Of a stretch of 64,000 nucleotides of DNA, positions 9,551 to 21,700 are shown piece after piece; the stretch's first letter is position 1, and the number at the start of each line of letters is the position of its first letter. The notes under the pieces are model-generated. The model was not told the origin of the DNA, did no database searches, and was given only the letters and a program-made list of their open reading frames with translations. The translations under genes and the position numbers were made by a program. Source of the stretch: Sclerurus mexicanus (lineage: Eukaryota > Chordata > Aves > Passeriformes > Furnariidae); NCBI GenBank assembly GCA_013396755.1, contig VWZF01006901.1:1062386-1126385 (forward strand), given 5' to 3'.

Positions 9551-12500
9551 TGTTTGCAAATGCTTTGCTTTTAACAAGACCAAGGTAAGAAAATGGATTG
9601 AGAATATTTCTCTCTCCTCTTGGAACACACAGATGGAACAAGTAATTTCTGCATTTAAAAGTAAAATACGTTCAGAACAACGCCTGGAGCTTTCCTCTTC
9701 CTTTAATTCTCTAGTGGCCTCAAGGTGGCACCGTTGCCTTGTCTTTGTTGAGAACCTCTTTTATTATACATTCGTCCAAAATTTAACATCTGATATAAAT
9801 ATATTTTTACCTGTTTTGTTCTAAGCGTCTTGCTGCAAGATTCAGGTTTTCTTAGTTTACTGATGCTTTAGTGCTTGATGGTGCAATTAATTGTAATTAT
9901 CTCAGATTTGCCAGTTTGCAACTTTTATGCATGTTTCATAAAAATACTTGAATCAAAGACCCAGTTAACAACTACACAATTATGAATACAAAATGCTACA
10001 GAGAGTGCAAACTGTATTGATCACAATGGCAGTAATAATTGAGAATAGCTAAAGTTACAGCTGTAGCATTAACCTATTTTAATGCATTACTTACAATGTC
10101 TTCTTGAAGTATTATCACTCTAATACAAGAAATGCAGTGTTTCTTGAGGTTTTTGAAATAGGAACTTCCTACCAGTATGTGTCAAATATAAGTAAAGGCA
10201 TCTTGGAGATGGTCTTTGTCCTCTTTCAGGATTTTGCTTTGGAACCCTGAAACGGATATTTTTCTGCAAGGGCATAGTTGTTTTTCAAATAGGATATATG
10301 TAGCACTGTAATTGCATTCAGGATGCAATTTACAAACATATTCAGGAAATAGAACATTCATAAATAGAATATTTATGGGAAAAATGACTGCCTATAGAGT
10401 GCTTGCAAAACATTGCCATCTTGCTGATGGGTATACTTATCTCTTAAAAGAGAAGGTAAGTTTGTACATATGGATTTTGTACATCTTAAGCTTTACAGGA
10501 TGATAATAATGGTGTGCACCATGGAATGTTGTGAGATAAATTAATTAATGTTTAATACAGATGTCAGGAATTTTAATAATATGATTAGATGTGAGCACCT
10601 CTGAAATTACAGATGCTTTATATGCATAAGAACATAGTTTAGCCCAAGGATAGTCTAGAGGGGAAGTTGCATCACCTTTGAAAATTCTGGACCAGCTTCT
10701 TGATTTTCAGCCTTCATGTGTACCTCAATCAAGACCCTGTCCCAGGCCTTAGGTTCCCTTGTATAGCAGGCTTGCCACAGCAGGGTGCTCAGAGACAGCA
10801 CTGGGATGCTCTACAGGTCTGCATTTGGGCACAGTTTGGGTCCCAGTGTGGCCTCCACTCCCCAGGTGGGTTTTCTCCACAGTGCTCATGTGTGTTTCTC
10901 CAGAGGTGGCAGATGTTTGGCTGTTGCTCATTTGCCAGTCCAAGAAAGGGATGTGGAAAATATGCGGGAGGACCACGATGCCATTAGTGGAGCTGATGCT
11001 GTTCCACAGGTCTAGTACCTTCCACACACACAGAGGTCTTAATAGAGTATAAGTGTAATAGTGTGTAAGATTTCTCAGAAATGCCTATTTTTTATCCCTA
11101 AAAAAGGTTGTAAAACAGCATTTCCAGGTTTTCACCCAGCTTCGGTGATTATAGCTTAGGGTTGGTCGTTTAGCCTTCAGTGTTTGCCATAGTTTGCCAG
11201 TAGTTTATGACTTATAGGGGATTGCTGTGATCCAGAGCCTATGCTTTATTGATCCTTGTGCTCTCAGGCCTCTTGCTTTTTCATTTAAGATTCACAGCCT
11301 ATGTTTATCATTTCATGCTTTCCTAAATGACAAGCTTCTGAAAGATGCAACTGTCAAGCTCTACCACTGAAGTAAGATTCGTAACCTGCAGAGTTCATCT
11401 ATCTTTGGTCTGATTCAAGACCTGGTTTTGTCAGCATCCTTCTGTGCACTCAGATTTCTCAGGAACTTGCAAAGTTGTTGGACAGAGCTGTGAGGAGGTT
11501 TATACTGTAGGGCCAAGAAAGATAGTGAAAGCAAAAACACATGAGCCTGAAACGGGGCCTGAAATGGGGCTGGGTATTACCTCAAGGGTTTGAAAAAGAG
11601 TATTTTTGGTGGTTACTCACTGAGAGAAAGTGTTGAAATAGTAAAACCAGTAAAAGTTTCAGTAATTTTGAAGGAAAACCTGAGGAACTGGCAGCTAGCA
11701 TCTCAAAAATGTGAGCAGCAGAAGCCAATCCTTATTGATAGCTGCCTGAGCAAGGGCAACCCTTCAGATTTCATCGGTGTTATTATGGAGGAAACAGGCA
11801 GTGGGGATATTAATGCTTATCCTGCCAGGCATGAAATCCCAGTTCTCGTTTGCATGCAATGATGATTCGGCTTTATACTCTGAATGTGTGTAGCTGCAAC
11901 GTGTGTGCTTCCTGCACACAGCAACAGTGGTCCTGCAAAATCTGCCCTGCAGCTGCATGGTTATGCAGCATCTCTGAGGCCACCAAGGACCGTAGGACGG
12001 AGTGCTCCTGGGATCTAGTGGGGTTCCTGGGGGTCCTTTGGTATCTTTGGCTGGACTTCACGGGATGGGTGGGATCAAGACGATATAGGGATCAACACCC
12101 CCCACTCCATGCAATGTTTCCTCCTGCTGTGTGAGGGAGCGTGTGTGTTGATTGATACTTAGCTAATGAAGCCCATAAATGGATCAGACACTGGAGTGAG
12201 GGGAGGGGTGGGTGGGGAGGGATCAGCTGTAAACTCAGTGTAGGGATTTCTCTCTAAGAATGTCTCCTGACATTCCCTTTCCTGCTTCAATAGCCATATT
12301 CCAATCAATACATACTATAGTTTATTTGATAACTTCTTTGCCAGGGAGCACAAAGCCCTTAAAATTAAGCCTTGCTGGAGCGCAGCCCTGCCTGCCCATT
12401 TTGGGGAAGAGTTTGGGCAGGGGTTGAGCAGGAATGGCATTTTGCCATTTCTGATTTCCTCACAGCTTCCACAGCGGGGCGAGATCTTCCTCCCTGAGAC

Positions 12501-12744
12501 CCCCTTGCCTTTTGAATGCACTCGTGCCTGGGTGGCATTTCAGGGTCACTGAAGTAGCTGCTGCAGTTTGAAACAGTAACTGCTGTTCCATTTTTGGTGA
12601 TGCTTAATCCCCTCCTAACTGCAATGAAGCCGGTAAGGACACAAAAATATTACCCTGGAGGAAGGGGATCAAAAGCACAAAGTTTATTTTTGACAGTGAA
12701 TGAAGCGTTTCCTCCTGATAAAGACACCCCCCTCCCACCTCTAC
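9551..12744. other. Intergenic, no gene recognised
   Basis: Mostly AT-rich sequence with moderate GC around 10700-11050 and 11900-12500. Short overlapping ORFs occur in several frames near 10750-11050 but show no recognisable domain or consistent reading frame. No repeat family identified. Confidence 0.6.
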
Positions 12745-12750
12745 CCTCCA

Positions 12751-13905
12751 GAGTCACAGGCTGAGTGATGATGCTTCGATGTGATGAGGTGTTGGCACTC
12801 TGTGGAGAGGGAGAGAAACCAGAAACCTCTGGTCAGCAGGAGAAGGCTCCTGCCCACGCTCTACCAGGTCTGCAGTGTCCAGACCACCACACTGGTTGTG
12901 CTCAGAGATGCACCCAAACATCCCAGTCGATTCTGCATTTTGGAGAGGAGCAGAATGGAGGGACATGCCACCTTCTCCAGCTAACCATGGGATATCAAAC
13001 TCCTCCATAGCTGCAACAGTGGGATGCTTGTGTGCCCACTACTGTCTTCGAAACCCATTATCCCACACATGCCCTGAAGCCAGGTACGCACCTCAAGAGA
13101 CACACTGGTGGAAGAGGAGTTGATCCCAGGTGACATCCTTGTCCATCTTGAAGGGGATGTTCCCACAGATCATGGCCAAGGTAGCACTGGCAGCCAGTCC
13201 CAGCAATACCCAATCTGATCCAGGCACCACGCAGAATCTTCCTTTGAAAAACAAAACAAAAAAAATTATGCAAGAAAGTAAATTAAACCCCAAAACTGGA
13301 AACAAGAAAAAAAGGTAAAATGTTATCACTGTATCAAGGTCTGAGGAAAGCTGTCTGCTACATGCAAGGAATAAACCTATCCACAGGTGGGGAAAAACAC
13401 TGCCTTTCCCTCTCCCAGCCCAAGCTCTTCCTTGCCTGCAAAGCAATCCGGCTGGCACATGGGTTCAGGACTCCCTCCTTTGCCACCCTCATGGGGACAT
13501 GTTTTTGTCAGGCTGGCTCCCCAGTCCCAGTCTGGGCCAGGGTGAGTGCTGGACACTGTCGGCAAGATGGGAGCTGGCTCCTGTTCCACAACATCCACAC
13601 CCTCCCCTTTTCAGAAAGCAATTTGGCAACCAGCTGAAAAATTAATTTCACCCTTCCCAAGCAGAGAGGGGAACCTCCACTGCCCAGCCAGACTGGGCCC
13701 TTTGATGCCTGGGACAGGGACCATCCTCTCACTGGGTATGGACTCATCTCAGCTTCATCTGGATATAGAGTGTGTCCTTGAGGAAGGTGCCACAACCAAA
13801 GTCAATCAGTTTCACCCCACTGCTGGCCAGCCAAGGATGATGTTCTCCAGCTTGATGTCACATGGCACAGATGCCACAGTTGTGCCCTGAGTTGCAGGGG
13901 GACCA
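12751..13905 (-). pseudogene. PIM-like Ser/Thr kinase gene fragment, copy A (decayed exons 4-6)
   Basis: On the minus strand three exon remnants lie in PIM order. About 13905-13740 reads HNCGI, a broken catalytic loop where HRD is lost, DIKLENI, a frameshift, then KLIDFGCGTFLKDTLY, the PIM DFG segment. About 13215-13092 reads MICGNIPFKMDKDV and QLLFHQ, with a deletion where the WSLG helix should be, and an in-frame stop just before a GTGCGT donor. 12799-12751 begins ECQHLI after a CAG acceptor and then diverges. Retained splice sites and a 292-bp intron (12800-13091) show DNA-level duplication, not retrocopy. PIM kinases are cytoplasmic survival kinases; this copy cannot make one. PIM1-like genes are, as I recall, multiplied in passerines. 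Confidence 0.75.
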
Positions 13906-13924
13906 TGATGACACTGGGTTGCAG

Positions 13925-14060
13925 TGGGGATGTTTCCCCTTTTCCAGTCTGTGGGAACTTCACTGGACTGCCACGACTTCTCAGATATGATGGAAGGGCT
14001 TAGCCACTTCCTCTGCAGCTTCGCCCAGGACAGGTGGAAGCACTTCATCAGCTGTGATCC
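13925..14060 (-). repeat. CR1 LINE internal fragment (reverse transcriptase region)
   Basis: The minus strand reads EKSWQSSEVPTDWKRGNI, matching the CR1 reverse transcriptase stretch (EKSW..GEVP.DW..GN), preceded by the nucleotide pattern for LSWAKLQRKWLSPSII with frame damage. It lies immediately upstream of the PIM copy A catalytic-loop exon. It lacks the CR1 3' end, so it is a fragment carried by duplication or left by deletion. Confidence 0.78.
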
Positions 14061-14213
14061 CTACTCAGTGCTACGGTTGCAGGGCAACAGTCTAGTTTTC
14101 TTTGCTTCTTAATGCCATGAGACACATGGAGCTGTTAGTTGCTGGGCTCCTGGATCCTGCTGTGCAGTGGGATGGATCTCTGCTGTCTTCTGGGGCAGTT
14201 GAACACCCTGTAA

Positions 14214-14636
14214 CTAAGAATGGTTGAGAATGTCTTCTAGTGATGGCCTGTCCAGGAATGCATGGAAAAACACCATCTGATGAGGTGCTTGTGCTCTGAG
14301 GGGAGAAACCAGAATCCACCAGTCAGTGGGAGAAGGCTCCCATCCACCCTCTCCCAGGGTTTGCAGTGCCCAGGCCATGCTGAGTGTGCTCAGAGTTGTG
14401 TCCAATCTCGCAGTCACTTCTCTCTTTTGAAGGAGAGCAGGATGGAGGGACATGTGCCACCTCCTCCAGCTAACCCTGGGAGATCAACCTCCTCCATAGC
14501 TGCAAGAGTGGCATGCTTGTGTGCCACCTGCAATCTCCCAACACTGTTATTCCCCCGACGCTGCAAAGCCAGATACCCACCTCGAGACACCTGCAGCTGG
14601 AAGAAGAGCTGGCCCTGGGTGATGTTTCTTTCAACA
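14214..14636 (-). pseudogene. PIM-like Ser/Thr kinase gene fragment, copy B (exons 5-6)
   Basis: On the minus strand 14636-14581 reads ITQGQLFFQLQVSR and ends at a GTGGGT donor; this matches the PIM segment before the last intron. After a 285-bp intron (14296-14580) with a CTCAG acceptor, 14295-14214 reads EHKHLIRWCFSMHSW, then a frameshift, then DRPSLEDILNHS, the PIM C-lobe end. The intron is clearly related to that of copy A, so the two are tandem duplicates. Upstream exons are missing: beyond 14650 the sequence becomes AT-rich and unrelated. Confidence 0.75.
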
Positions 14637-14649
14637 ATTATGAGAGGTT

Positions 14650-17600
14650 ATTTAACTCCTAATGCTATTTGACTCTTCCTAACTTTAGAGTTATTAGTGG
14701 ACATGTTAGTATATCCTGTACATAAACAATTGGTACAAACTTGGAGAAAAACTGTGTATGCTTTGCATGAATTTATTATTGTTATTATTATACAAACATG
14801 TGCTATTAAAGAGCTGTCAACTTCAGTCCTAATCCAGTATCCCACAATGTGAGGCTGCGAATTAATATCTTCTAAGAATTCTGCACTAGAATCACCAATT
14901 GTTCTCTTACAGAAAATCAGGTGCATCAACAAGGAAAGCACTGAATAAAATCGAATCTTTGCAATGCTAAGGACAGCTTTCAGTATATGCAAACACAGAA
15001 TTGTCTTATACTCTCCTTTTTAGTAACCAAACAGAACTATTAGTCTTCTCCCTTGTTTACAGGCTCAGCCTGGAAGAATAGTAGCTGCTCACTTCTTCAA
15101 TGCCAGAACTCCTTACCATGCTGCAAACCATCCTGTCCTCTTTCAGCCTCAGCAGTGCTGACTAACAGGACATGTACCCAGCCCCAGCACCGCACGTTCC
15201 TAACACGGGTAAGACCCCCAACTACCAGTGAGGTCCCTTCCTGCCCATGGCAAATGATAAAAAATAATAATAAACAAATGAAATAAGAATTACTATAATA
15301 GCTAACATATAATATTATATGTAAGTATATAAAATATGGTGTCTAATAGATAAATATGTATATTATAAATATATAATATAATAATTCATGATAAATGCAT
15401 GCACTATACATTTTTTAACCTGGGACTTATTCTAAGGAAACTTATATTTAGGACTTGTATTACCTGACAGTGAGGTCTTTGGTTGGTTTTAAGCACGAAG
15501 CTAGTAGGAACAAACCTATGCTGACATATTGTCTTTGCACAGCCATTCGGTCCTTCACAACAAATCAGTGCAGGCCCGTAGGTAAACTGGAAATATCTCC
15601 ATGGTAACATCTGCCCTTTTAATTTTATTACTTAAATTAAGCCCAGTACCTGACCTGACGAGAGGAAGTTCGCTCTGAATTAACAAGATGAGCTTGCCTC
15701 TACATGCATGCAGTGCTCTGCTTTCTCATGTAGGTTGGTGAGATTAGTGTCACTCTTGCTTATCTGTTTTAGGAAGTGGTTACTTCTTCAAAAAAAGAGG
15801 AAGGATAATTTTAATTAGGTATCATTTTTATACATTGATATACTTTCCTCTTCTTTTAATTTTGTCTAAGCTAATTGTCTTTTGGTACAGGAGGGATAGT
15901 AGTTGTTAAAACAACAGTAGTTTATTTACAGGTACTTAGAGTTTCACTGTAATTTTTCTGGGATGCTAGAAACATTAACCCTAATTCAACATCATTAGAA
16001 GCAAAGGATTTCCATGTAACTGCCTGTGCAAGGCATGTGTTATAACTGGGAATTCTAATTCTACCCATTTCACAATTACATCTTCCTCTGTGACTTATGG
16101 AGAAACTTTTTTTTCAAAATTTGGGCTTAGTATCATAATAAAAAGTCCATTGACCCCTTTAGCCATTCTTTTAGAGTCATCTCTTTGCAGTGTATTACTT
16201 CTGGATTTTCTCTTATATTGATCCTCATTAATGTTTTACTTACCTACTTCTGAAACATTTCTGGTATGTGCACCTGAGTGATCGGGGTTGCTCTTGCCAG
16301 AAGACACTGGCAGCCAGGGCATAGCCAGGCTGCAGGGCTGAGATACTGAGGAATGAGTCGGCATCCCCATGACCCAAAACCTTTCCAGCACTGCTGGCTG
16401 GATATCAAAAAGCCAGTATACAATTTAGGCAGCAGTCTCTGACATGAGAATCTCTGAGTCAGGGCTTAAAGTTATACCAGTGTTGCAGCTCCTAATGATC
16501 AGCCTTCAAGCAATAATTTGAGAACCTGTCCTTGAAATTTCCTGTAAGTTTTCTCTCATCTCCCTTAGAGCGTCTATGAAGGATGGGGGATTCCCAAAGA
16601 AACCTGTCCTTATTCACAAAATATATAACCTACTAAGAACTATCCTACTAAAAGCTGATAATAAATGAATTTCCACTACTCCCCCGCTGAAAAGGCCTTT
16701 AAGTTTTGGGCATGAGCGACATCAGAAGAATGATAGTGTTGGTGCTCCGCAGCTCTGGGAGACATCTGCCATACGTCAGACACAGAGGAACTGAGGTCTG
16801 CAAGCTACCAAAGAAAGTTGCTGCAGTATGCAAAGCTAGGGCGAGATTATTAGGTTTTGTCCTTGGATTGTAAATGCAGGAGGAATCCTGGCCCTGTGGG
16901 AGCCATTGATGCTATTGTGGCCTGGGTTGCATACAAAGTCCTGTCTTTTTGATTTAGAGTGTTTATTTGTTTCCAAATCTCTTTCCCCACCATCTCTCAT
17001 TTCTACTCTCCCTGGGGATGATTCAATGGAGTAAAGCCACATGAGTATAACATCCATCCAGCAAAAACACTTGAGGACAGACTTTAAACTGAGCAAGTGT
17101 TTTATTACTTCCTGAAGAATGTTTTTACAAAGTGATGCCCTTATGTTTATTACAAATAATACATCTTATAAACAAATCATTTTAACTAAAGAGAAGCCTG
17201 TAGAAACTGCCCAACAATCAAGTGAGGCTGGCAGAAGGAAGCAAGAACTTTGGAATTAGTAGAAATTACTAAATCTAACTCTGCCAATGACTTGCTTTTG
17301 NTCTTGACTCTCTGATCCATTTCCTTTGTATTTTTCAGTCACACTTCTTTTTCTTTTTTTTCCTGGAACAAATGAAACCCAGAATATTACATTGTTTGTT
17401 TGACCGCTGTGCTTAGAACTGTTTAGAGCATTGAAGAACTTGCTCAGTTCACTGAAACCATCAGGGTAAGTAGATAGCAGCACAGAAATTAGTGTGCTCA
17501 ATGCAGGCCAGTATTTACCTTGGGTATCTGCATATTCTTTTGATGTGAAAGGAGTATTGTACTCTTCTCAGTGCTTTACCACAGAAGCATTTCTCCAGCA

Positions 17601-18620
17601 GTAAAACTGAAAAAGCAGGTTTAATTATTAGCTGTTTTGCCACCTTGGTGACTTCAGCAGGCTGAGTGCAGACTTTGTAGATCATGGCACTCAGGCACAC
17701 CCAAAGGCTGTGCAGGCAATCTTGAATGGAAGAGCTGGAGATTACCATTCCCCTCAAAAAGCTCCATCTCTCTCAGATAAACACCTGTGCAGGAGTGAAA
17801 ATAAGGAGCCGGTGGCTGTGCTGCAGGTGGGAGGGTCTCCAAGCACCCATGCTACCCCACTGATCCAGAGGGTTCCCTTGCTGGATGGAGCAGATAGTAA
17901 AGAAACATGGAACAGAGCTGCCTCCAAGTCTGGGATTACACTAGGGCATGTCTGTCAGAGGGTACAGCACTGAGCTTCTGTAACTGGTTACTCCCTGCCA
18001 CGGGAAGGCTGAGCAATGGGCTTTGGTTGCCAGAGAACAATGCCTCTGTGCTGGGAGCTGTGACACCATCCCAACCAGCACAAACAGGCTGTGTGACACA
18101 GTTAAAGCAGGTCAGAGAGAGGAGGCCAGGAGGACTAAGGAGGTCAGGAGGATGCTATGGTATGTGGGGCTAGGATGAGTAACCTCAGTAAAGGGAAGGC
18201 TCATGCATGCTACACAACCTGGTAGGAAGTGCTGGCCCATGTGGCACTGCTGGACTGCCCCTGCTGCCCCGACTGCTAGAGCAGGAAAGAGTCAGTGCCA
18301 GGAACCCAATCATGTATGGCTATGGCAAATTATAATGACAGAGATCAAGCAGCTCCTCCTCTTCCCACCGTAACACTTCCCAGCCTACACACTGCCTGCA
18401 TGTCGCCATAACAGAAGACTTCAGGAGGTGCCACACACACACGCACACCCAAATCCTTGTTCACCCACGCAGAGTGTCCTCGAGGCAATCCACTGGTATG
18501 GTTGTCTCCTGTGCAGGACTGTGTCTGCCCAGTCTGTTACAACTCCCTGGGGAAATGTGAACACACAAACACCATCGGCTGCCTTTCTGTGTGCTTATAG
18601 GCTGCAACTGAGTCTCCATG
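14650..18620. other. Intergenic, no gene recognised
   Basis: AT-rich to average DNA without a recognisable gene. It contains a strongly AT-rich block at 15250-15412. Short ORFs at 17710-18170 overlap in different frames and lack any domain. Confidence 0.6.
15250..15412. repeat. AT-rich low-complexity block
   Basis: Nearly pure A/T with AATAATAAT and TATATAAT-like words over about 160 bp; no period is maintained. Confidence 0.7.
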
Positions 18621-18624
18621 AGTC

Positions 18625-18756
18625 CAAAAGAAGAGACTGGATGTGGCATTTAGTGCCATGGTCTAGTAGGCAGGGTGGTGTTAGGTCAAAGGTTGGACTC
18701 GATGATCTCAGGTCTTTTCCAAGCTAGCTGATTCTATGATTTTATTCTATGATTAT
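18625..18756 (+). repeat. CR1 LINE 3' end (about 130 bp)
   Basis: Reads AGAGACTGGATGTGGCATTT, AGTGCCATGGTCTAGTAGGC, GGTTGGACTCGATGATCTCA and ends in two imperfect ATTCTATGATT units. This is the CR1 tail in plus orientation. Confidence 0.9.
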
Positions 18757-21700
18757 ATGAAATATCATGTGGGAAACATTTTTCCCACTTAGGATTAGCT
18801 ACAAAGGTGTTTGACATAATTAGTAACAACACAGAAGCTCTGAAGACCAGTTTGAAAAAGATCTAAGGAATTGATTTTGAACAGTTAGTGTCCATATGTA
18901 TTTTGATAGTGTTTATGGTGACTTTATGTCACTACAGTGACATAAAATGCTGTTCTGGTGCATTAACAACACTGGTGTGCTATGATGCTGCTCATCAAAT
19001 ACGCACATGTTTTGGTTACTTATATATTTATGTATATCTTTGTATAGGGAAATTTCCAAGAAAGAGATAGGCTCTGGTTTATCTAATTGGCAAAGGCCCA
19101 AAGTATGTCTATTATGTGTGGCTAATAAAAAACTGAATAAGCATATTCCTAGAACTTTAGTTGGCACTGGTCAGGATCCTAAGGTTATACACAGTTTAAC
19201 TGCAGCTTTTTACACAAGAGCTTGACAAATGACTGGAAAAAAGACCTTTATCCCCACAGTTAACTACAGATAATATACATTGTTAGTCAGTAAGGGAGAC
19301 GGAGCATGTATTTCACAAACAGATTACCTGGAAACTTGACTGACAAGTCCTTCCTGGGACAGCCACAGTAACTGCTGTATTTAATAACTGCTTTGTCATC
19401 TTAGCAGTGATAGAAATGGGTGCCCTCCATTGGCTCTGCAGCTACTGTAGCACATAATTTAATCCACCCATGGTGATGGGAACTCTTGTTTTCCCAAACA
19501 CTAAGACTGAAACATTGGGCTAGATATAAAGCAGGCCAACACAAATAAGGCTTGCAAGAAGCAATGTTCACAGTTGCTATTTTGCTATGCAAATAGCCAT
19601 TCATAATGAACTGTATAGAATTAGTTTGAAAGACTTAGATGAAGGTGTTTTGAAGACTCAAGTTTCAAGCGAGGCTCCTCTATGCTTAATCACCTACATA
19701 AAATGACCTGTTTTTCAAAAGCAGCCACCCCTTATGTTTGCTTCTGAGGGAGCTGTTGACTGCTCAGGACTGATTAAATCAAAACACTTCCTCTATGCCT
19801 GTGAATTTTAGCTTGGAGACACAGCTTTGAACATCACACTTTAATATACTGGTGTAAGCATTAGTATTAGCAGGACAGACCACTGGATTCTACTCTTCCT
19901 TCTGACATTATTCGGTTTGTGACATTAAAGAGCTCACTTAGTTCACGCTTTAACGTACAAGTAAGAAAAATTCTTGTCTTATAATGGGCAGAACTAACAC
20001 CTGGGGGCAGGAGTCACTCATTAGCCATTGACCTTATCTCCAAGCAATTCACACCAGGCTTTCTTTATAATCCAGGACAGAAATGCGCACTCTAAGGATG
20101 GGATTCATCTAATCAAGTACATACCACTGTAGGAGGAGATAAAGCACATTGCAAACTCCACTGACAAATCTGATTAGAACTCTGCTGACTCTAAAGGGAG
20201 ACTCGTGATCTGAAGATGTTTGTGTATCAGCTACCAGTTCCCAAGCATGAATCCCTTTCTTATGGTCCAGTTGAGGCTGTGGTTTCAGGATCAGCATCAG
20301 CTGTTGCCAGTATACGGGTCACACACTTTTCCCTGCCCCAATCACATGGTTCTGTGTGTCAGCTCTAGCAATCCTGCAGCCCTAGGTAAATAGGACTAAC
20401 TTGCTGAACTGGCTGAAAAGTAATGAAGAAAAAGAATTTGGTTTTGGTTGCACTGTCAGGCTAAGCTGATGACCCTCATGGCATCACATGCCCTAATTTC
20501 TAGATCTGAAGCAGGGTTAGGAACAGGAATGTAATTTCTGAAAAGGAATTGTGGTGGCCCTTTTTGGCACCAGCTTTTATTTGGACCAGCTTAAGCTGAC
20601 CACAAAATGGCCTCTGTGGAAGGCAGTTCTGAAAATTAATAGATGTAGTTACGGAACATAAAGTTAACATGTCTATGCTTACTGCTTTGAGATATGATTT
20701 GACAAACATCAAACATAATTGATCCTTAAAAAGAGACCTTCATGACTATCCTTATGTGAAGGTCACATTTGGTGTTTGGGAAAGGAGCAGTGTCCAGCAG
20801 GTCTCAGAGTCAGGATCGCAGCACATTCCAAATCAAAGCATCAGCATTTACTGTGTAATAAAGGGAAATTCATCCATGTCAAGCTGGTACAGTTAATATC
20901 TAATACATAAATGGTAAAATGATGAGTATGCTATCGCTCAGCCACTTGAACGACTTTACATAAAAACAACTGTGTCAAGACAGACGGATGCAGCTCTTGC
21001 GTGATGTGTGTTGTGGCAGCAAGAGCAGCAGTGATGTGTGGGTAGGCGAGTTGGCTAGAAACACCAGGAGTACCTGGATTGCCGGTGGAGGGTGAGCCTG
21101 AGGCCGCTCTCCAGATCATCCCTGTTGGCACCAGGTCAGAGTGGGAGCCCATCAAAGTGTGTTGCACAGGGGTCCCCGTGCCTGAGCATGCCCTACGCGT
21201 CCTGTGCCACCAGCCTCTTTGCCATGCTGCAGGCAATCCTGTCTTGCAGAGCAGAAATTATAGGATGTGCCGTATCCTGTGCTCATGGCTGTTCCAGGAA
21301 CCACCCTGTAAGCTCTGTATATACACAGCCAGCGTGATGGCTTCCATTCCAGTTTGCCTGGGGACCTTCCTCTTCTGGGCCAGTACTACTCTCATACCAT
21401 GTCCTTACACTGCCTAGTTCAGTCCCTGGGACTAATGTCAGGTCTTTGCACAGTGTTCCCTTGATGTCACCAAGCTTCCAGGAGACACGGAGGTGTACCA
21501 GAGTAGCCCCATTTCTCAGGGCAAAATGTGCCACCATAGGGCATTTCTTCTCTGGCAGGGAAGAAATTCTTCTCTCATTCCAGGGAGGTGCTCTGCAGAC
21601 CCACACAATTCAAAGCTGCACTTGTTGAACTAGTTTCAAACAGACTTTTCCAATGCTGGAACATGCACGTTTATGATTTCCTATTACATGTTCTTGTAGG

